Of a stretch of DNA of 64,000 nucleotides, positions 25,001-35,314 are shown piece by piece (the first letter of the stretch is position 1; every line of letters begins with the position of its first letter). Under the pieces are notes generated by a model, which was not told the origin of the DNA, ran no database searches, and saw nothing but the letters and a program-made list of their open reading frames with translations. The translations under genes were made by a program, and so were the position numbers. The DNA is from Larix kaempferi (taxonomy: Eukaryota > Streptophyta > Pinopsida > Pinales > Pinaceae). The stretch covers positions 7,758,501-7,822,500 of the forward strand of contig BSBM01000592.1 of the NCBI GenBank assembly GCA_027924585.1, read 5' to 3'.

Positions 25001-26587
25001 CACTTGTTACAGCAGAAGACATTAACAACCGAGCAACAAAAGTGGATAGAGAAAATCTCTACCTTCGATATGGAGATCCTACATAAAAGAGGGAAGGACA
25101 ATGTAGTAGCTGATGCTTTATCAAGGAAGGACGAAGAGATAGAAGTCTACGCCGTATCCATGGTGATCCCAGAATTTTTGGACGAAATTCGTAAGGAATA
25201 CGCCAAGAATTCAGAGGTTTGCTCCATAATTAACAACATAAATCAGTATCCAAAGTTTGAATGGAAGAATGAACTGTTATGGTACAAAGGACGTATTTAC
25301 TTAAGTTCCAATTCCAGATTTAAGACCAAGGTGCTTAAAGAATCACATGATTGCCCAGCTGCTGGTCATGTAGGAATTTTTAAAACCTACTATAATGCAA
25401 GGCAATCATTCTTTTGGAAGGGTATGTATGCTGACATTCACAAGTATGTTGCAGAGTGTGACATTTGTCAGCGGAATAAAACTGAGAATATCTCAAGTCC
25501 AGGGTTACTCCATCCGTTACATATTCCGAATAAGAAATGGGAGGAAATTTCAATGGATTTCATTGAAGGTCTACCCATATCAGATGGAAAAGACAAAATA
25601 CTAGTTGTGGTAGACAGGCTAACCAAATATGCACATTTTGTTGGAGTGAAGAAAACTGATTCGGCAAAAGAAACAGCCGAAGTTTTTTGTAAAAATGTTT
25701 ACAAATTACATGGTTTTCCGAAGATTATAGTAAGTGATAGGGATGCCAAGTTTAAAGGGAACTTTTGGAGAGAGTTTTGCAAGCAAATTGGAACGTCTCT
25801 TAACATGAGCTCAGCTTATCATCCCCAAACAGATGGACAGACAGAAGTTGTCAATAAATGCTTAGAAACCTACCTTCGTTGTTTTGTAACTGATAAGCAA
25901 AATAAATGGTTCCAATGGCTACATCTTGCGGAATGGTGGTATAATTCTACTTATCATACATCTGCAAGAATGAAACCATTTCAAGCCCTATATGGATATG
26001 AACCCCCAAAATGGAAGGATTTCATCACCAACCAAGCAAGGGTCGCTTCAGTAAATGACCATTTAGAAGAAAACCAAAAGGTTGTCCAAGTACTTAAAGA
26101 GAATTTGAATACTGCCAGGAATAGAATGAGACAACAAGAAGATCGACATCGAACATAACGAGAATTTGAAATTGGAGATTGGGTATATGTAAGACTACAA
26201 CCCTATAAACAATTATCACTTAAACAAGGTGGAAAAAATAAGTTGGCTCCACGTTTTTATGGCCCATATCAAATCAATAAGAAGATTAGTCAGGTGGCAT
26301 ATGCATTGGAATTGCCAACTACAAGTCGCATCCACAATGTCTTTCATGTTTCATGTTTGAAAAAGATGATAGGTCAACACCAGAAGGCACAAACAATACT
26401 TCCCTTGTTAGATGAAGAAGGAAGAATCATATTCGAGCCAGAATCTATCATTGCTACTAGAGAGAAGAGATTAAGAACGTGAGTCATTAAAGAATACCTC
26501 ATAAAGTGGAAAAATCTTCCCGAAGAAGATGCAACATGGGAATCAGAACAATTTCGACAATTACATCCCTCATTACCATTGCTTTGA
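22085..26587 (+). pseudogene. Chromovirus gag-pol polyprotein with C-terminal chromodomain (four in-frame stops)
   Basis: One frame runs from ATG 22085 to TGA 26585. The order is a Lys/Glu coiled-coil N-terminus; gag core (CVAWLNKAEEYFDIYN, HLEGYAYNWY); knuckle CRRCGDKWNPKHRC (about 23060); acidic spacer; protease VLVDTGSTHNFLD (about 23335); RT with LDLRSGYYQIRV and catalytic VFSDDILIY (about 24350); RNase H with ECDASGFGIGAVL; integrase HHCC with CDICQRNK and DDE in ISMDFIEGL, IIVSDRDAKF and DGQTEVVNK; chromodomain VIKEYLIKWKNLPEEDATWE. Stops at 22970 (TAG), 23804 (TAG), 26156 (TAA) and 26480 (TGA) are each one C-to-T step from CAG, CAA or CGA. The chromodomain normally steers integration toward marked chromatin. 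Confidence 0.95.
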
Positions 26588-26601
26588 GGACAAATCTCTT
26601 T

Positions 26602-26616
26602 AAAAGGGAGTGGCAA
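26602..26616 (+). promoter_or_regulatory. Polypurine tract of the chromovirus
   Basis: AAAAGGGAGTGGCAA lies directly before the 3' LTR, where plus-strand priming is expected. Confidence 0.75.
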
Positions 26617-26810
26617 TGCTATGAATATTAAATATTGTATCAAATTAATCATTAAATTATTAAGTAGTTTAATTGAAGGGACGTAACCCTTCTTAAAGAA
26701 ATGCTCCAACCTTATAAAAGGCGAGCTCTTGTAAAGCGTTAAGCATCTTATCAATTGAATTATATATATCTTATTCAAAATGGATCTCGCGTCCTAGTTT
26801 TTCTCCAGCA
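26617..26810 (+). repeat. 3' LTR of the chromovirus
   Basis: 194 bp, one difference from the 5' LTR, followed by the GAAAC duplication. Confidence 0.95.
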
Positions 26811-26815
26811 GAAAC

Positions 26816-27944
26816 TTGGAAGGAAACCTGCAGAAAGCAGGGTGAAAGAAAAATGTACACACTAATAGAGGCTGCAGACCAAGTGGAGGAATCAGTTTCT
26901 GCTGGAGCTGGAGAAAAGGATGAACGAATACTCTGCCCCACCTGTGGAGAAATCTTTGAGGAAGCAGGCCATAAAATTCTACTTAGTACTTATTCAACAC
27001 AACAGCCTGTGGCCACAATGGGGAAAGCAGTGGAAAAAGAAGGTGCTGCCACACAAGAACCAACACTTTTAAACATCCTTGCTGCAGCTGCCACTTCCCA
27101 TGGTGCAAAAATTATGGAACAGGTAGGAGAAGAACATGGGATGGAGGACGCTCTGGAAATTAATAAGGAATATATTGTAACCCCAGAATGTTTCCATGAC
27201 ACAGAGATCATAGAACAGATAGGAGAAGAACTTGGAATGAAGGATGCTCTGGAACTTATAAAGGAATATGATGAAACCCCAGAAAGCTCCCAGGACACAG
27301 AAATTTTAGAAGAAGAGATACAAAGGCAGGACAGTGATAAATTGGAACAGGAAGCTGCAACACAAGAACCAGCAAACCTGAATATACTTGTCCAATTGGC
27401 CAAATAGATGGGGGAAGAACCTGGGACAGAGGAGATTCTGGAGTTTAATGATGAACTCTGGGTTGTAACCCCAGAGGACTCCCATGACACAGAACTTATA
27501 GGAGAAGAGTTGCAGCAAAAGAAGGATGAAGAGGTAAGCCAGGATGTTGCTACACAAGAACCAACACCCTTGGAAGCTGCAGCAAGAACTCCTGAATTGC
27601 AGTTAGAAGATAACCCTGGAGTGGATATCATTCCCGATATACAGTGGAGTGAAGATGAACAGGTACAGACACCATGCTCAGGTGACACCGAAATCTTGGA
27701 GGAAGGGTTGCACGATGAGAAGGATATCTTATCTCAGCAACAGAAGGACAAAGAAGACGCTGCTACACAAGAACCAGTGTCTCCAAAATCAATAAAGGTA
27801 GCTGCTGAAGAAGGTTTAAAGGATGTTGCTGTTACACAAGAACCAACAACTCTCTTGTTAAAACTAGATGCGCTGGAAGACACTGTCCCACAAGAACCAG
27901 TGCTTCCACCTCCTAGAGATATCATTGAGTTGGATTCAGATTGA
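26816..27944 (+). pseudogene. Athila-like accessory ORF, C-terminal part
   Basis: The frame resumes after the second GAAAC with WKETCRKQGERKMYTLIEAADQ and continues to TGA at 27942-27944; TAG at 27405-27407 interrupts it (CAG to TAG). Joined length would be about 894 codons. Early in this part is CPTCGEIFEEAGH, a Cys-x2-Cys...His pattern that could bind metal. The remainder is acidic and built of diverged repeats that each contain ATQEP, preceded by DTEI(L/I)EE-type segments. No membrane helix is visible. The 258 bp from the stop to the polypurine tract hold no gene. Confidence 0.75.
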
Positions 27945-28203
27945 GGATTTCCTTTCAACTCCCCCAGGCACAGCATAATGAGACTGCAGGAAGATTCCCA
28001 CTACACCAATTGCATTCCCAGACACCAGCAAGTAGCAGTGGAAGGGAAACAGTGAGGTTGGAAGATACTGGGTTACTCACAGAGGCCTTTCAAAAGATAG
28101 ATAAGGTGCCTGAGTTTCCTACACTTCTTCCTCTCTCCTTGGATAGAGCTCAGTACACGATCCAGATGCAGGTTGTTGCATGAGGACATGCAACAGGGTA
28201 GTT

Positions 28204-28212
28204 GGGGGGAGA
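28204..28212 (+). promoter_or_regulatory. Polypurine tract of the Athila-like element
   Basis: GGGGGGAGA immediately precedes the 3' LTR. Confidence 0.85.
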
Positions 28213-29634
28213 TGTTGAGCCCAGAATTGGCCCTTTTTAATCATCATTAATCATCTTTCCTGCCCCTGTCCTACACCATTTATCATGGCAATTAGACCTA
28301 TTGTCCTTACCTTATTCCCCAAATTACCAAGGTATGGCTGATCATTGTTTTATTTTATTAATGCTTATGATTGTGATAATTAAAGCTGTGCATCTCTCGA
28401 ATTGTGCTAACATGTTGCGATTTATGAAGGTAGTTGAGACAAATGGATTGCAGGAAGATCGGGGCTGAACAAGTCATGAAGAAAAGGATGTTCGTTGCTT
28501 GTAGAGGGATCTTTGGGGCTCGAATTATTAATCAAGGCACAGCTGTGACAGAGCAACTGTAACAGAATGCGCCATTTTGAGCATGTTACTGCTCGAGTCT
28601 AGCTGCGATTTGAAAGGACCACTACTCTTGGGTCAATTGATAACTCTTCCATATTTCAATGTCTCTGCTCTGCCCACGTATTGTAACAGCTAGTTATTTA
28701 GGGCGCCTGAAGATCAGAGATCTTCATGGCTACCCGATTATAGGATTAGATGTTACGATTTGTATGTACAAATAGGGGGAGTTGCCTCGACTCAGGGGTT
28801 GAACAGCAAACAATTAATTCATTGTATTAGCAGCCGAGCAGAACTGTGTACTCATTCTTCTGTTAATATAAGGGGTTACTTCTGAATTAAAGAGTTGTGT
28901 TGTTCAACCAGCGTCTCTGTGTGAAGACTGGGCCCGTCTTCCACAGAGATTGCTGAGTTAAAGTAGGATTTTATCTTTCTTGTTGTGTGATGCTTTGTTC
29001 TTTCCTTTTGTGCGCAGCAGCAATATTTATTGTGTGGATTTTTTAGTAAAAGATTATATTTCTGTGAGATTGGTGAATGGTGTAGAATAACAGTCGACTG
29101 AGTAAGGTTTGCTTTATGCATTTCAATTGCTATTATACGCAGCCGTGTTCATCTTCCAGCTAAGTCGTGATCCCATGAGTCTTTACAATTTATCTTTCCT
29201 GTTGTGTGTTGCTTGATTTCCATTCTGTAATTCAATTTCTTAGAACAGTTGACTCAATCTTTTGCAATTGGATTTCTAGATTAATATTCAGTTTATGTTT
29301 TATGATTTCCAGATTGATTAGATCAGACAAGTGATTGTTCTAGAATACGAATGAGATTTCTTTTATGCAATTGTTGATTAGATCTGATACCATTTCTTAT
29401 TGATGCATGATAGAGAAGAACTGAAGTATAGTAGTTAGAAGGCAATTGGGATTGCATAGATTCTTGGGATGAACATGGATGATAGAAGATAAAAGTATTC
29501 ACTTCTAATGGTTTTGTGTTTAAGCATATATTGTGTACTTATCCTTTGAAATAAAAAGACTTTCTCGGGTTGACAATAAATTTCATATGCTCTGTGTGTT
29601 GGTAACAATTTATCTGCATATAGAGTGCTTGACA
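28213..29634 (+). repeat. 3' LTR of the Athila-like element
   Basis: 1422 bp, same length as the 5' LTR, with about 1.5 percent differences by eye. It is followed by CCATA at 29635-29639. Confidence 0.95.
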
Positions 29635-29639
29635 CCATA

Positions 29640-30012
29640 GATCTTCACATTCCTCAGACCAAAACAATTAGCCACCTTCGCTACACACCAAAGGGCCAGA
29701 AGTTCCGCTTTTATATTAGAACCCTTACCACATTTCATCTTCAATGTGAAATAATGCTCCTTGTTAAGATAAATAATGCCCCCAGCACCACATTCACCAC
29801 AAGCAGCCGCCCCATCAAAAAACAGAGTTGGAAGTGTAATTTCCAAATTGAACGCCCCAATATTCCTGTCACACCTAGTCATATCCCCCACTGGAACATT
29901 TGTATAATAGCTAATAACAGACTTAGATAAATGGTGCATCTGGGGTCTAGTGTACTCAAATATGGCCTTGTTTCTAGCACCCCAGATCACCCAGCAAATG
30001 TAGATAGAAACT
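29640..30012 (-). pseudogene. LINE B RNase H, N-terminal half
   Basis: The minus strand from 30012 reads CWVIWGARNKAIFEYTRP, then LFFDGAAACGECGAGGIIY (first RNase H catalytic Asp in the DGA block) and KAELLALWCVAKVA (catalytic Glu). It reaches KIYG at the Athila-like insertion point; the catalytic Asp of the next DS block is on the other side at 10437. The domain is open throughout. The start at 30012 is the 5' truncation point of the LINE. Confidence 0.88.
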
Positions 30013-30025
30013 GCAGCATATACAT

Positions 30026-31831
30026 ATGTCTACTATAACATCAAAAATATTTATATAATATAAACATTATCTCTAGGAATCGTCTTTACGAACCAAGCAA
30101 GTAAAAATAACAACGATACATGTGCGATACATACAGACAAAGATGCGTTCCATTTCCACTTAATCAGAAAATTGTAAAAGCTATACATACCAATAGAGAT
30201 GCGGTGGTTCTTCCCCAAATCTCTTCAATCGCAGATTTCTTCTTCCTCCCTCAGATCGCATGCAAACAAAAATCACTCATTGCCCCAGCCACCATGCTCT
30301 CCCATCTACTTGCCTCCTCGGTCCATAAGTAGGTGGGATCCCAAGATATGCCCCCTCCCTCGTTTTAATGGTGGTATCTAAAAAAATAACTTCCCACTCT
30401 CTCAAGAGTGGTACTAGGTGTAACTAAAGCTCAACTTTTCTAACACAGAGGAGATAAGTGGCCAAAAGGCGGTTTCCTCCCCCTAAACTTTCTCGAGTTT
30501 CATCACTCTACCAGGGAGACCAAATCGCAAAGTTTTCTCCTTAAAATCCTCTGCGTGGTCTTACGTAACTACTATCTTTCCACTACCTTTAAAATCGTGT
30601 GTAACCCTTGTTGAGGTAAAACAAAATACTTCTTTATTACCATAACTAAAAAAAATGTTAACCTATTAACAAACTCTAACCATAATTTATTTACAAGTAG
30701 TTGGGTTGTAAGCTTGTCCATCTCATTCACGAGAGTTTATTCTATGGAATTTTTAGTTATTTAAGTTCTAAAATTTGAAAAGGAGCCCATGGATTCTTAG
30801 GAGGTAAATCCTACTGAAAAACATTCTAATAAAAGTTATTGTTTATATAGTAAGACTAAATTTATTTCTACAAGGTTAAAAATAGGGGTTTAACTATGTG
30901 TTTCATGCATTTGACAAAGGTTAACACCTTTCCAATTTTGTTAACTGTTGTTGTCTTATATATATTTAAATTTATATATATATATATATATATATGAATG
31001 TCCATACTCTTTTTGATTCATCTTATAATATAACGTAGAATCTAATATCTCATGGGATAGTATTTATATTATAGTGTAAACAATTCTCTTCGTGTAGGAA
31101 TTAATAGAATATCTACTCATTTAAATGGTTGTCTTTATAATAGAAGAAAATTCCTAAAGACATCTCAATGATGTTCTTTATACACATCTAAATGTTATAT
31201 TTCTTTCTCTTATAACACTTTGCTGGTCCATTACAACCATATTTATCCTTTGTATTAGTATAATACATGTTTTCTAACTAATACCAAGGGTATTTATTTG
31301 TTATATGTATTTATTTATATATATATAAACATCTACTAATATCTACTCAGGAAATGGTAGATATTTAGTTTGGAGTTCAAAGCATAAGTATTGACACTAG
31401 ATGCCACATTACGATCGATATAAGATTTTTCTTTTAATCTTATTAAACCCTATAGTGGTATTTTAGATTTCCACCCATTAAGGAGGCCTTTAGAAGTTCA
31501 TTAACTGATAGAGGTCATTTTGGAAATATTAGTTCTTACCGAAATATTACTCGAAGCTCTAGACCTTTAAGTATCTCTATGTCTAAGGTCCTAAAGATGG
31601 CATCCGTTGTCATCAAGTATCTTTCCCTGGTGGTTTTTGTTACTTATCCTTTAGTCGAATTACCATTCTTAATCTTCTAGGCTTAAACTTAAGACTTATA
31701 AACATAACACTAGCTCGAGGTCCATTGGTGGGGCCTTGGCCTTGAGCTCCTCACCATGGTCATTCACAAAATTCATAATTACATTTACAAGAGTAATAAC
31801 AATAAATGGTCAAATTTTGAGGGATGTTACA
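30026..31831. other. Right part of the solo-LTR-like element, non-coding
   Basis: AT-rich with a (TA)n run at about 30957-30995 and no credible ORF. It ends in GGGATGTTACA, followed by the GTTTG duplication at 31832-31836. Confidence 0.55.
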
Positions 31832-31836
31832 GTTTG

Positions 31837-33530
31837 GGCTTACCAAGATCTATATTAGATCGTGGTGCGTTAGGTATGATCTCATAAAGGATCCCAGATT
31901 AAGCATAGACTAGGTCGAGCTATTGGGTCCTTAGGATTGCTTCCTCTTCAGAAGTTACCCCATAAGTTGAAACATCTTTAGAGACGTAAGGGAGCGGTGA
32001 TTTCAAATACCACTCAAAAATAAACTCTGGGGGAATATCAACCTTGATGAGTCTCTTTCGTCTTCGCCACTCTTGAATGTGATAAAAAAGGTGAGTGGAT
32101 TTATTATGTCTAAACGTAGACAGAAGGTCCGTGCCGGCATCAGAGAAGTTGGAAGTGATTAAAAAAGAATGTCGCTAAATCCCAAAAGTTATCGTATGCT
32201 GCAGTCGACAATTCGATATACCATTTAGCTGCTACACTCGTTAAGGTTCTCTGAAAGATCCTCAATCAAATTGAGTCATCGTTTAACGAATTCGAGGAGC
32301 GCCAGAGATGAAAGGTTGTAACATGATCTCCAAGATCTTCACCAGTCTTGCCTTCAAACTTTGGAATGTTCAAAGGAAGCTTGGTTGGGACCGGAGGCCA
32401 AGCAAGGTTATGACATACCAAATCATTCATGAGTTTCGAAAGTTCTGGAAAGTTCAAAGTTTCCAGAAATGGAAAGCGAGGTCGCATCAATGGCATATTA
32501 TGTGGATGAGTTTGGTAAGGGGAACCACCAAAAACCTGGCTCCTATAGTGTTGGTTGGAGTTACCCACAGCCACCGGTTGTGAAGAAGAAACATTTTGAA
32601 AGTTGCTCCAACCGTAGGCTAATGGATTATTTCCTTGTGGTGCCGTCCACTGCGACTGAGTATAAGTGCCTCCAAATGGAGGGTTAGCATAACTATTACT
32701 GTCCATTCCACCAAATAGTGAAAAGGGAGTACGCCCTATAGGTATATTAGAAGTCTGTACATTGGACGACTATGCATTGAAACCTGTGAGGGTTTATAAC
32801 CCAGTATAGATGCAGTAGACGGAGCATGCATTGAGCCTACAAAGGGTGCTGAAGGAGGGATGTGTCCTCCAAGCCAAGGAAATCCTTGATTGAATGGAGT
32901 AGAAGTAGGGTTAACTTGGAATTGTTGAACAAAGGGGGAAGATGTGAAAGACACCGAGGTTATCCCTGAGAAAGGAATACTGGATGGGCCAATGGAAGAT
33001 CCAAAAGGCATAGATGTTGCCGTACCTTGAGTATTGGACAAACCTGAAGGACCAAAATTGAATCTAAATGAAGTGCTTAGAGCAGAAGTGAACTGCGGGG
33101 ATCTCGGTGTGGATGTGTTTACACGAGGAGGAGATACACCTCCTGGTATAATAGTTGAAGTTGGAGTGTGTGGCACTCCCGATCCATCCCTTGTGTTGTC
33201 CATAACAAAACCAGGTGTGAACCTGTATACACTCAATTCAGGTATCCCTAAAGAGACAACTCTTTCTAGTAAAGGGTCATTGGGTCCAGTTAATGGAGGG
33301 CTGAAGGGTGTTGCAAACTCTTCATTAGTCAAGTATTCAACCTTAATGGTTTCCTTAACCAGTTGGGTTTCATAAATGATATGTGGATCTCTAGGAGGTT
33401 CAGTTGTACCTGTGAGTTCGAATGAACCATGTGAGTTAGTTCGGCTCCACTGAGGTGGCGGTGGAGGCTCCACTGTGAGTGGAGGAAGGTTTCTCAACTT
33501 TCGTGACCTACGAAGAGGGTAGTCCTCCAC
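31837..33530 (-). pseudogene. Tat-like gag, N-terminal and central part
   Basis: It starts at ATG 33530 with a Pro/Ser/Thr-rich region (32736-33530), then a frameshift near 32765. The next frame (from 32706) leads to IPKFEGKTGEDLGDHVTTFHLWRSSNSLNDD in pieces, the conserved gag core of Tat elements. Below 32266, still on the minus strand, blocks such as AAKWYIEL, HIQEWRRRKRLIKV, KSPLPYVSKDV and SEEEAILRTQ are readable in shifted frames. It stops at 31837, where the solo-LTR-like block enters, and continues at 8667. Confidence 0.85.
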
Positions 33531-35292
33531 ACTTGTAAAAATATAAACTAAGTATTAAACCTAGTGGCCACTACAACAACAAGGAACAAACAACACGCCA
33601 CTATAAAATTTTCCTAAAGTAGTCAAAACCAGGAAAACATAGATGATACTCTCAAAGGAGAGTCTGGGATGATTAGGGCCCAGAACTGACCAATAAAGTA
33701 GCGAAGAATAGTTACATGAGGTCCACAATACATCGTCTCTGGGTGCAAGCGTTTGAATCACCAACCGCCCTGCCAAATAACTGTAAGGGATTTCCTTCCA
33801 CGTCTTTCCTAGGCACAGTGGAAATATTCTTCCACCGTCACCTGTGTAGAGCCCTATAGGTCAAAGATACTAAAGGCTACCAACATTACAAAAAGATCCC
33901 GGGGGGACAGTCGCTGGTCCAACCAAGATGCATGGGAAAGGTAACTAAGCCCGAAATCCAAGAGTACACAAGGCACTAATGGATCCCCGTACGCGAAATG
34001 GATCTGGTGTATGCTCGAATGGAAAGTGGGGGGTATCCCCAACAGTCCAATATCACACGACCTCATGCTTAACTCTGGTTTGAGTAGAGCTTCTCGGACA
34101 CCTCCACAAAAGTGGATTTACCTAAAAGATAGTCTTACTACGATTTTGAGGTTTGAATGGTTTTGGTAAGTTAAAAGTGTTTTGTTCCAAAACCCTAGCC
34201 TAAGCTAGTTGGTTTGTGTGAGACCTAAAAAGAAAAAAATACTAATAAATTTTATTAATGGTTCTTTTTAAGGTTGTATTACTCAAAAAGGTAGTGCTTA
34301 TGTGTGCGTGATGGTTGCAACTGGAATTAAAGTGTACATATGGAAATGTAAAAACTTCACGATTTTTCTAAATTGTCTTTCAAAACATAAGATGCAAAGC
34401 AAACCTAAAAGCCAACTATACTTTTTATTTTTATTTTTCAAAGATGAAAAGCATAAACAACTTATAAATACTTTGAAAAAGAAAGAGACAATCCTTGTTA
34501 TAAAGTAAAATCGTTCTTTTTTATTTGTTTTTTCCTTTATAAGTAAAAGAAAATGAAAATAACGTATGAACAAACAAGAATGATCAATAATGAAAGCAAA
34601 TGAAACTAGACTTTAAGGCTATGAAAATTAGTACTTTACCAACACAAAGTACTGAAAAAGACCAACCCAATAAGTTGCCTCACGAAATCTAGAAGTAACT
34701 ACAAAGTGGAACCAAGATGCTATAAGAATCACCCGATATAAAAGACAGAAAGCAAATGAGTCATATAGATGACAAACTGCTCTCCGAGCATTAATAGAGG
34801 ATTAAAACCAAGCATCCGCCAAATACAGTATGGGTTAGAAAGACTCAAGTAACCTTCAACAAGCGAAAAAGAACCAAAAGAGGACTTGTAAAGGGCAAAC
34901 AAGACTCAGACTACTAACCTTAAGCAGTCAGAAACCCAAGATCAACAGGCAGAATTTCCAGATCCAAGAAGAACAACCCTAAAAAGAAAACCCTAGATAA
35001 AAACAAAAATTTCCCAGGAAAAACCGTGACTGTAACAACAACAACATGCAGGTACCTGCGGGTACAGTAGTGGGAAACTCACAGGTGCAGGGTGATAACC
35101 GTGACTGTAAGTATAACAGACTCGCGAGTATGCTCTGAATCAATTAAAGATTAAAGTAGACTGCAGACCAGACTATAAAGAGTCAAGCAAACAGGATGTA
35201 AGATGTACCAAAAACCTTCACAAAGACCTAACACAATGATAAAAACTGAAAGAAAAGACCCTCAAGCATCCCACAAAGCAGAAAACAGGTGA
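33531..35292 (-). other. Tat-like 5' leader between PBS and gag
   Basis: This 1.76-kb untranslated-looking stretch has short minus-strand frames (33561-33776, 33854-34066) but no recognisable domain. Long leaders are common in Tat/Ogre elements. Confidence 0.6.
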
Positions 35293-35310
35293 TTCCCAGC
35301 AGAGTCGCCA
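35293..35310 (-). promoter_or_regulatory. Primer-binding site of the Tat-like element
   Basis: The minus strand reads TGGCGACTCTGCTGGGAA, the type of PBS seen in Tat/Ogre elements, just inside the LTR edge at 35315. Confidence 0.85.
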
Positions 35311-35314
35311 GTTC

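Larger units (their letters stand above)
21033..26810 (+). mobile_element. Young Ty3/gypsy chromovirus nested in the accessory ORF
   Basis: The LTRs are 194 bp, begin TGCTATGAAT, end TTCTCCAGCA, and differ at one position by eye. An initiator-tRNA-Met PBS follows the 5' LTR, and a single gag-pol frame ends in a chromodomain. The element is 5778 bp. Short LTRs suggest a Reina-like or similar chromovirus, but lineage is not certain. Four in-frame stops break gag-pol despite the near-identical LTRs. Confidence 0.95.
10438..29634 (+). mobile_element. Athila-like Ty3/gypsy LTR retrotransposon
   Basis: Both LTRs are 1422 bp and start TGTTGAGCCC and end GTGCTTGACA; the PBS matches the 3' end of tRNA-Asp. 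Internal order is gag, protease, RT, RNase H, integrase, a minisatellite spacer, an accessory ORF, polypurine tract, LTR. Without the nested chromovirus it is about 13.4 kb. The two LTRs differ at roughly twenty positions by eye, nearly all transitions, so it is moderately young. Several in-frame stops break gag, pol and the accessory ORF, so it is not autonomous. The tRNA-Asp PBS, the gag with two knuckles and a long region after pol fit the Athila lineage. Confidence 0.92.
9942..30012 (-). mobile_element. LINE B, 5'-truncated LINE tail with RNase H, interrupted by the Athila-like element
   Basis: On the minus strand it runs from 30012 to 29640, is interrupted by the Athila-like element, and continues from 10437 to 9942, where it ends in a short poly(A) (T-run at 9942-9948 on the plus strand). 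Actual LINE length is about 870 bp. It encodes only the C-terminal RNase H domain plus a 3' UTR. The 13-bp duplication and 5' truncation are typical of LINE insertion. Confidence 0.85.
8668..31831. mobile_element. Solo-LTR-like element (~3.1 kb) carrying the inner nest
   Basis: The block has TG...CA ends and a 5-bp target duplication. Its termini resemble inverted repeats: it starts TGTCACATACCCAAATTTT and the reverse complement of its end reads TGTAACATCCCTCAAAATTT. Excluding LINE B and everything inside it, it is about 1274 + 1806 = 3080 bp and contains no coding sequence, PBS or polypurine tract that I can see. A solo LTR of a long-LTR Ty3/gypsy element (the TGTNACA..CCC start and GGGATGTTACA end resemble Del/Tekay LTRs) fits best. 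A non-coding LARD-type element is an alternative. Confidence 0.65.

Noticed and set aside
19477-27944. Envelope-like protein for the Athila-like element
   Set aside because: No signal peptide or hydrophobic transmembrane stretch could be found in either half.
29610-29990. Possible host RNase H-like gene on the minus strand
   Set aside because: It is one half of LINE B's RNase H; the other half lies beyond the Athila-like element and a LINE poly(A) and target duplication bound it.
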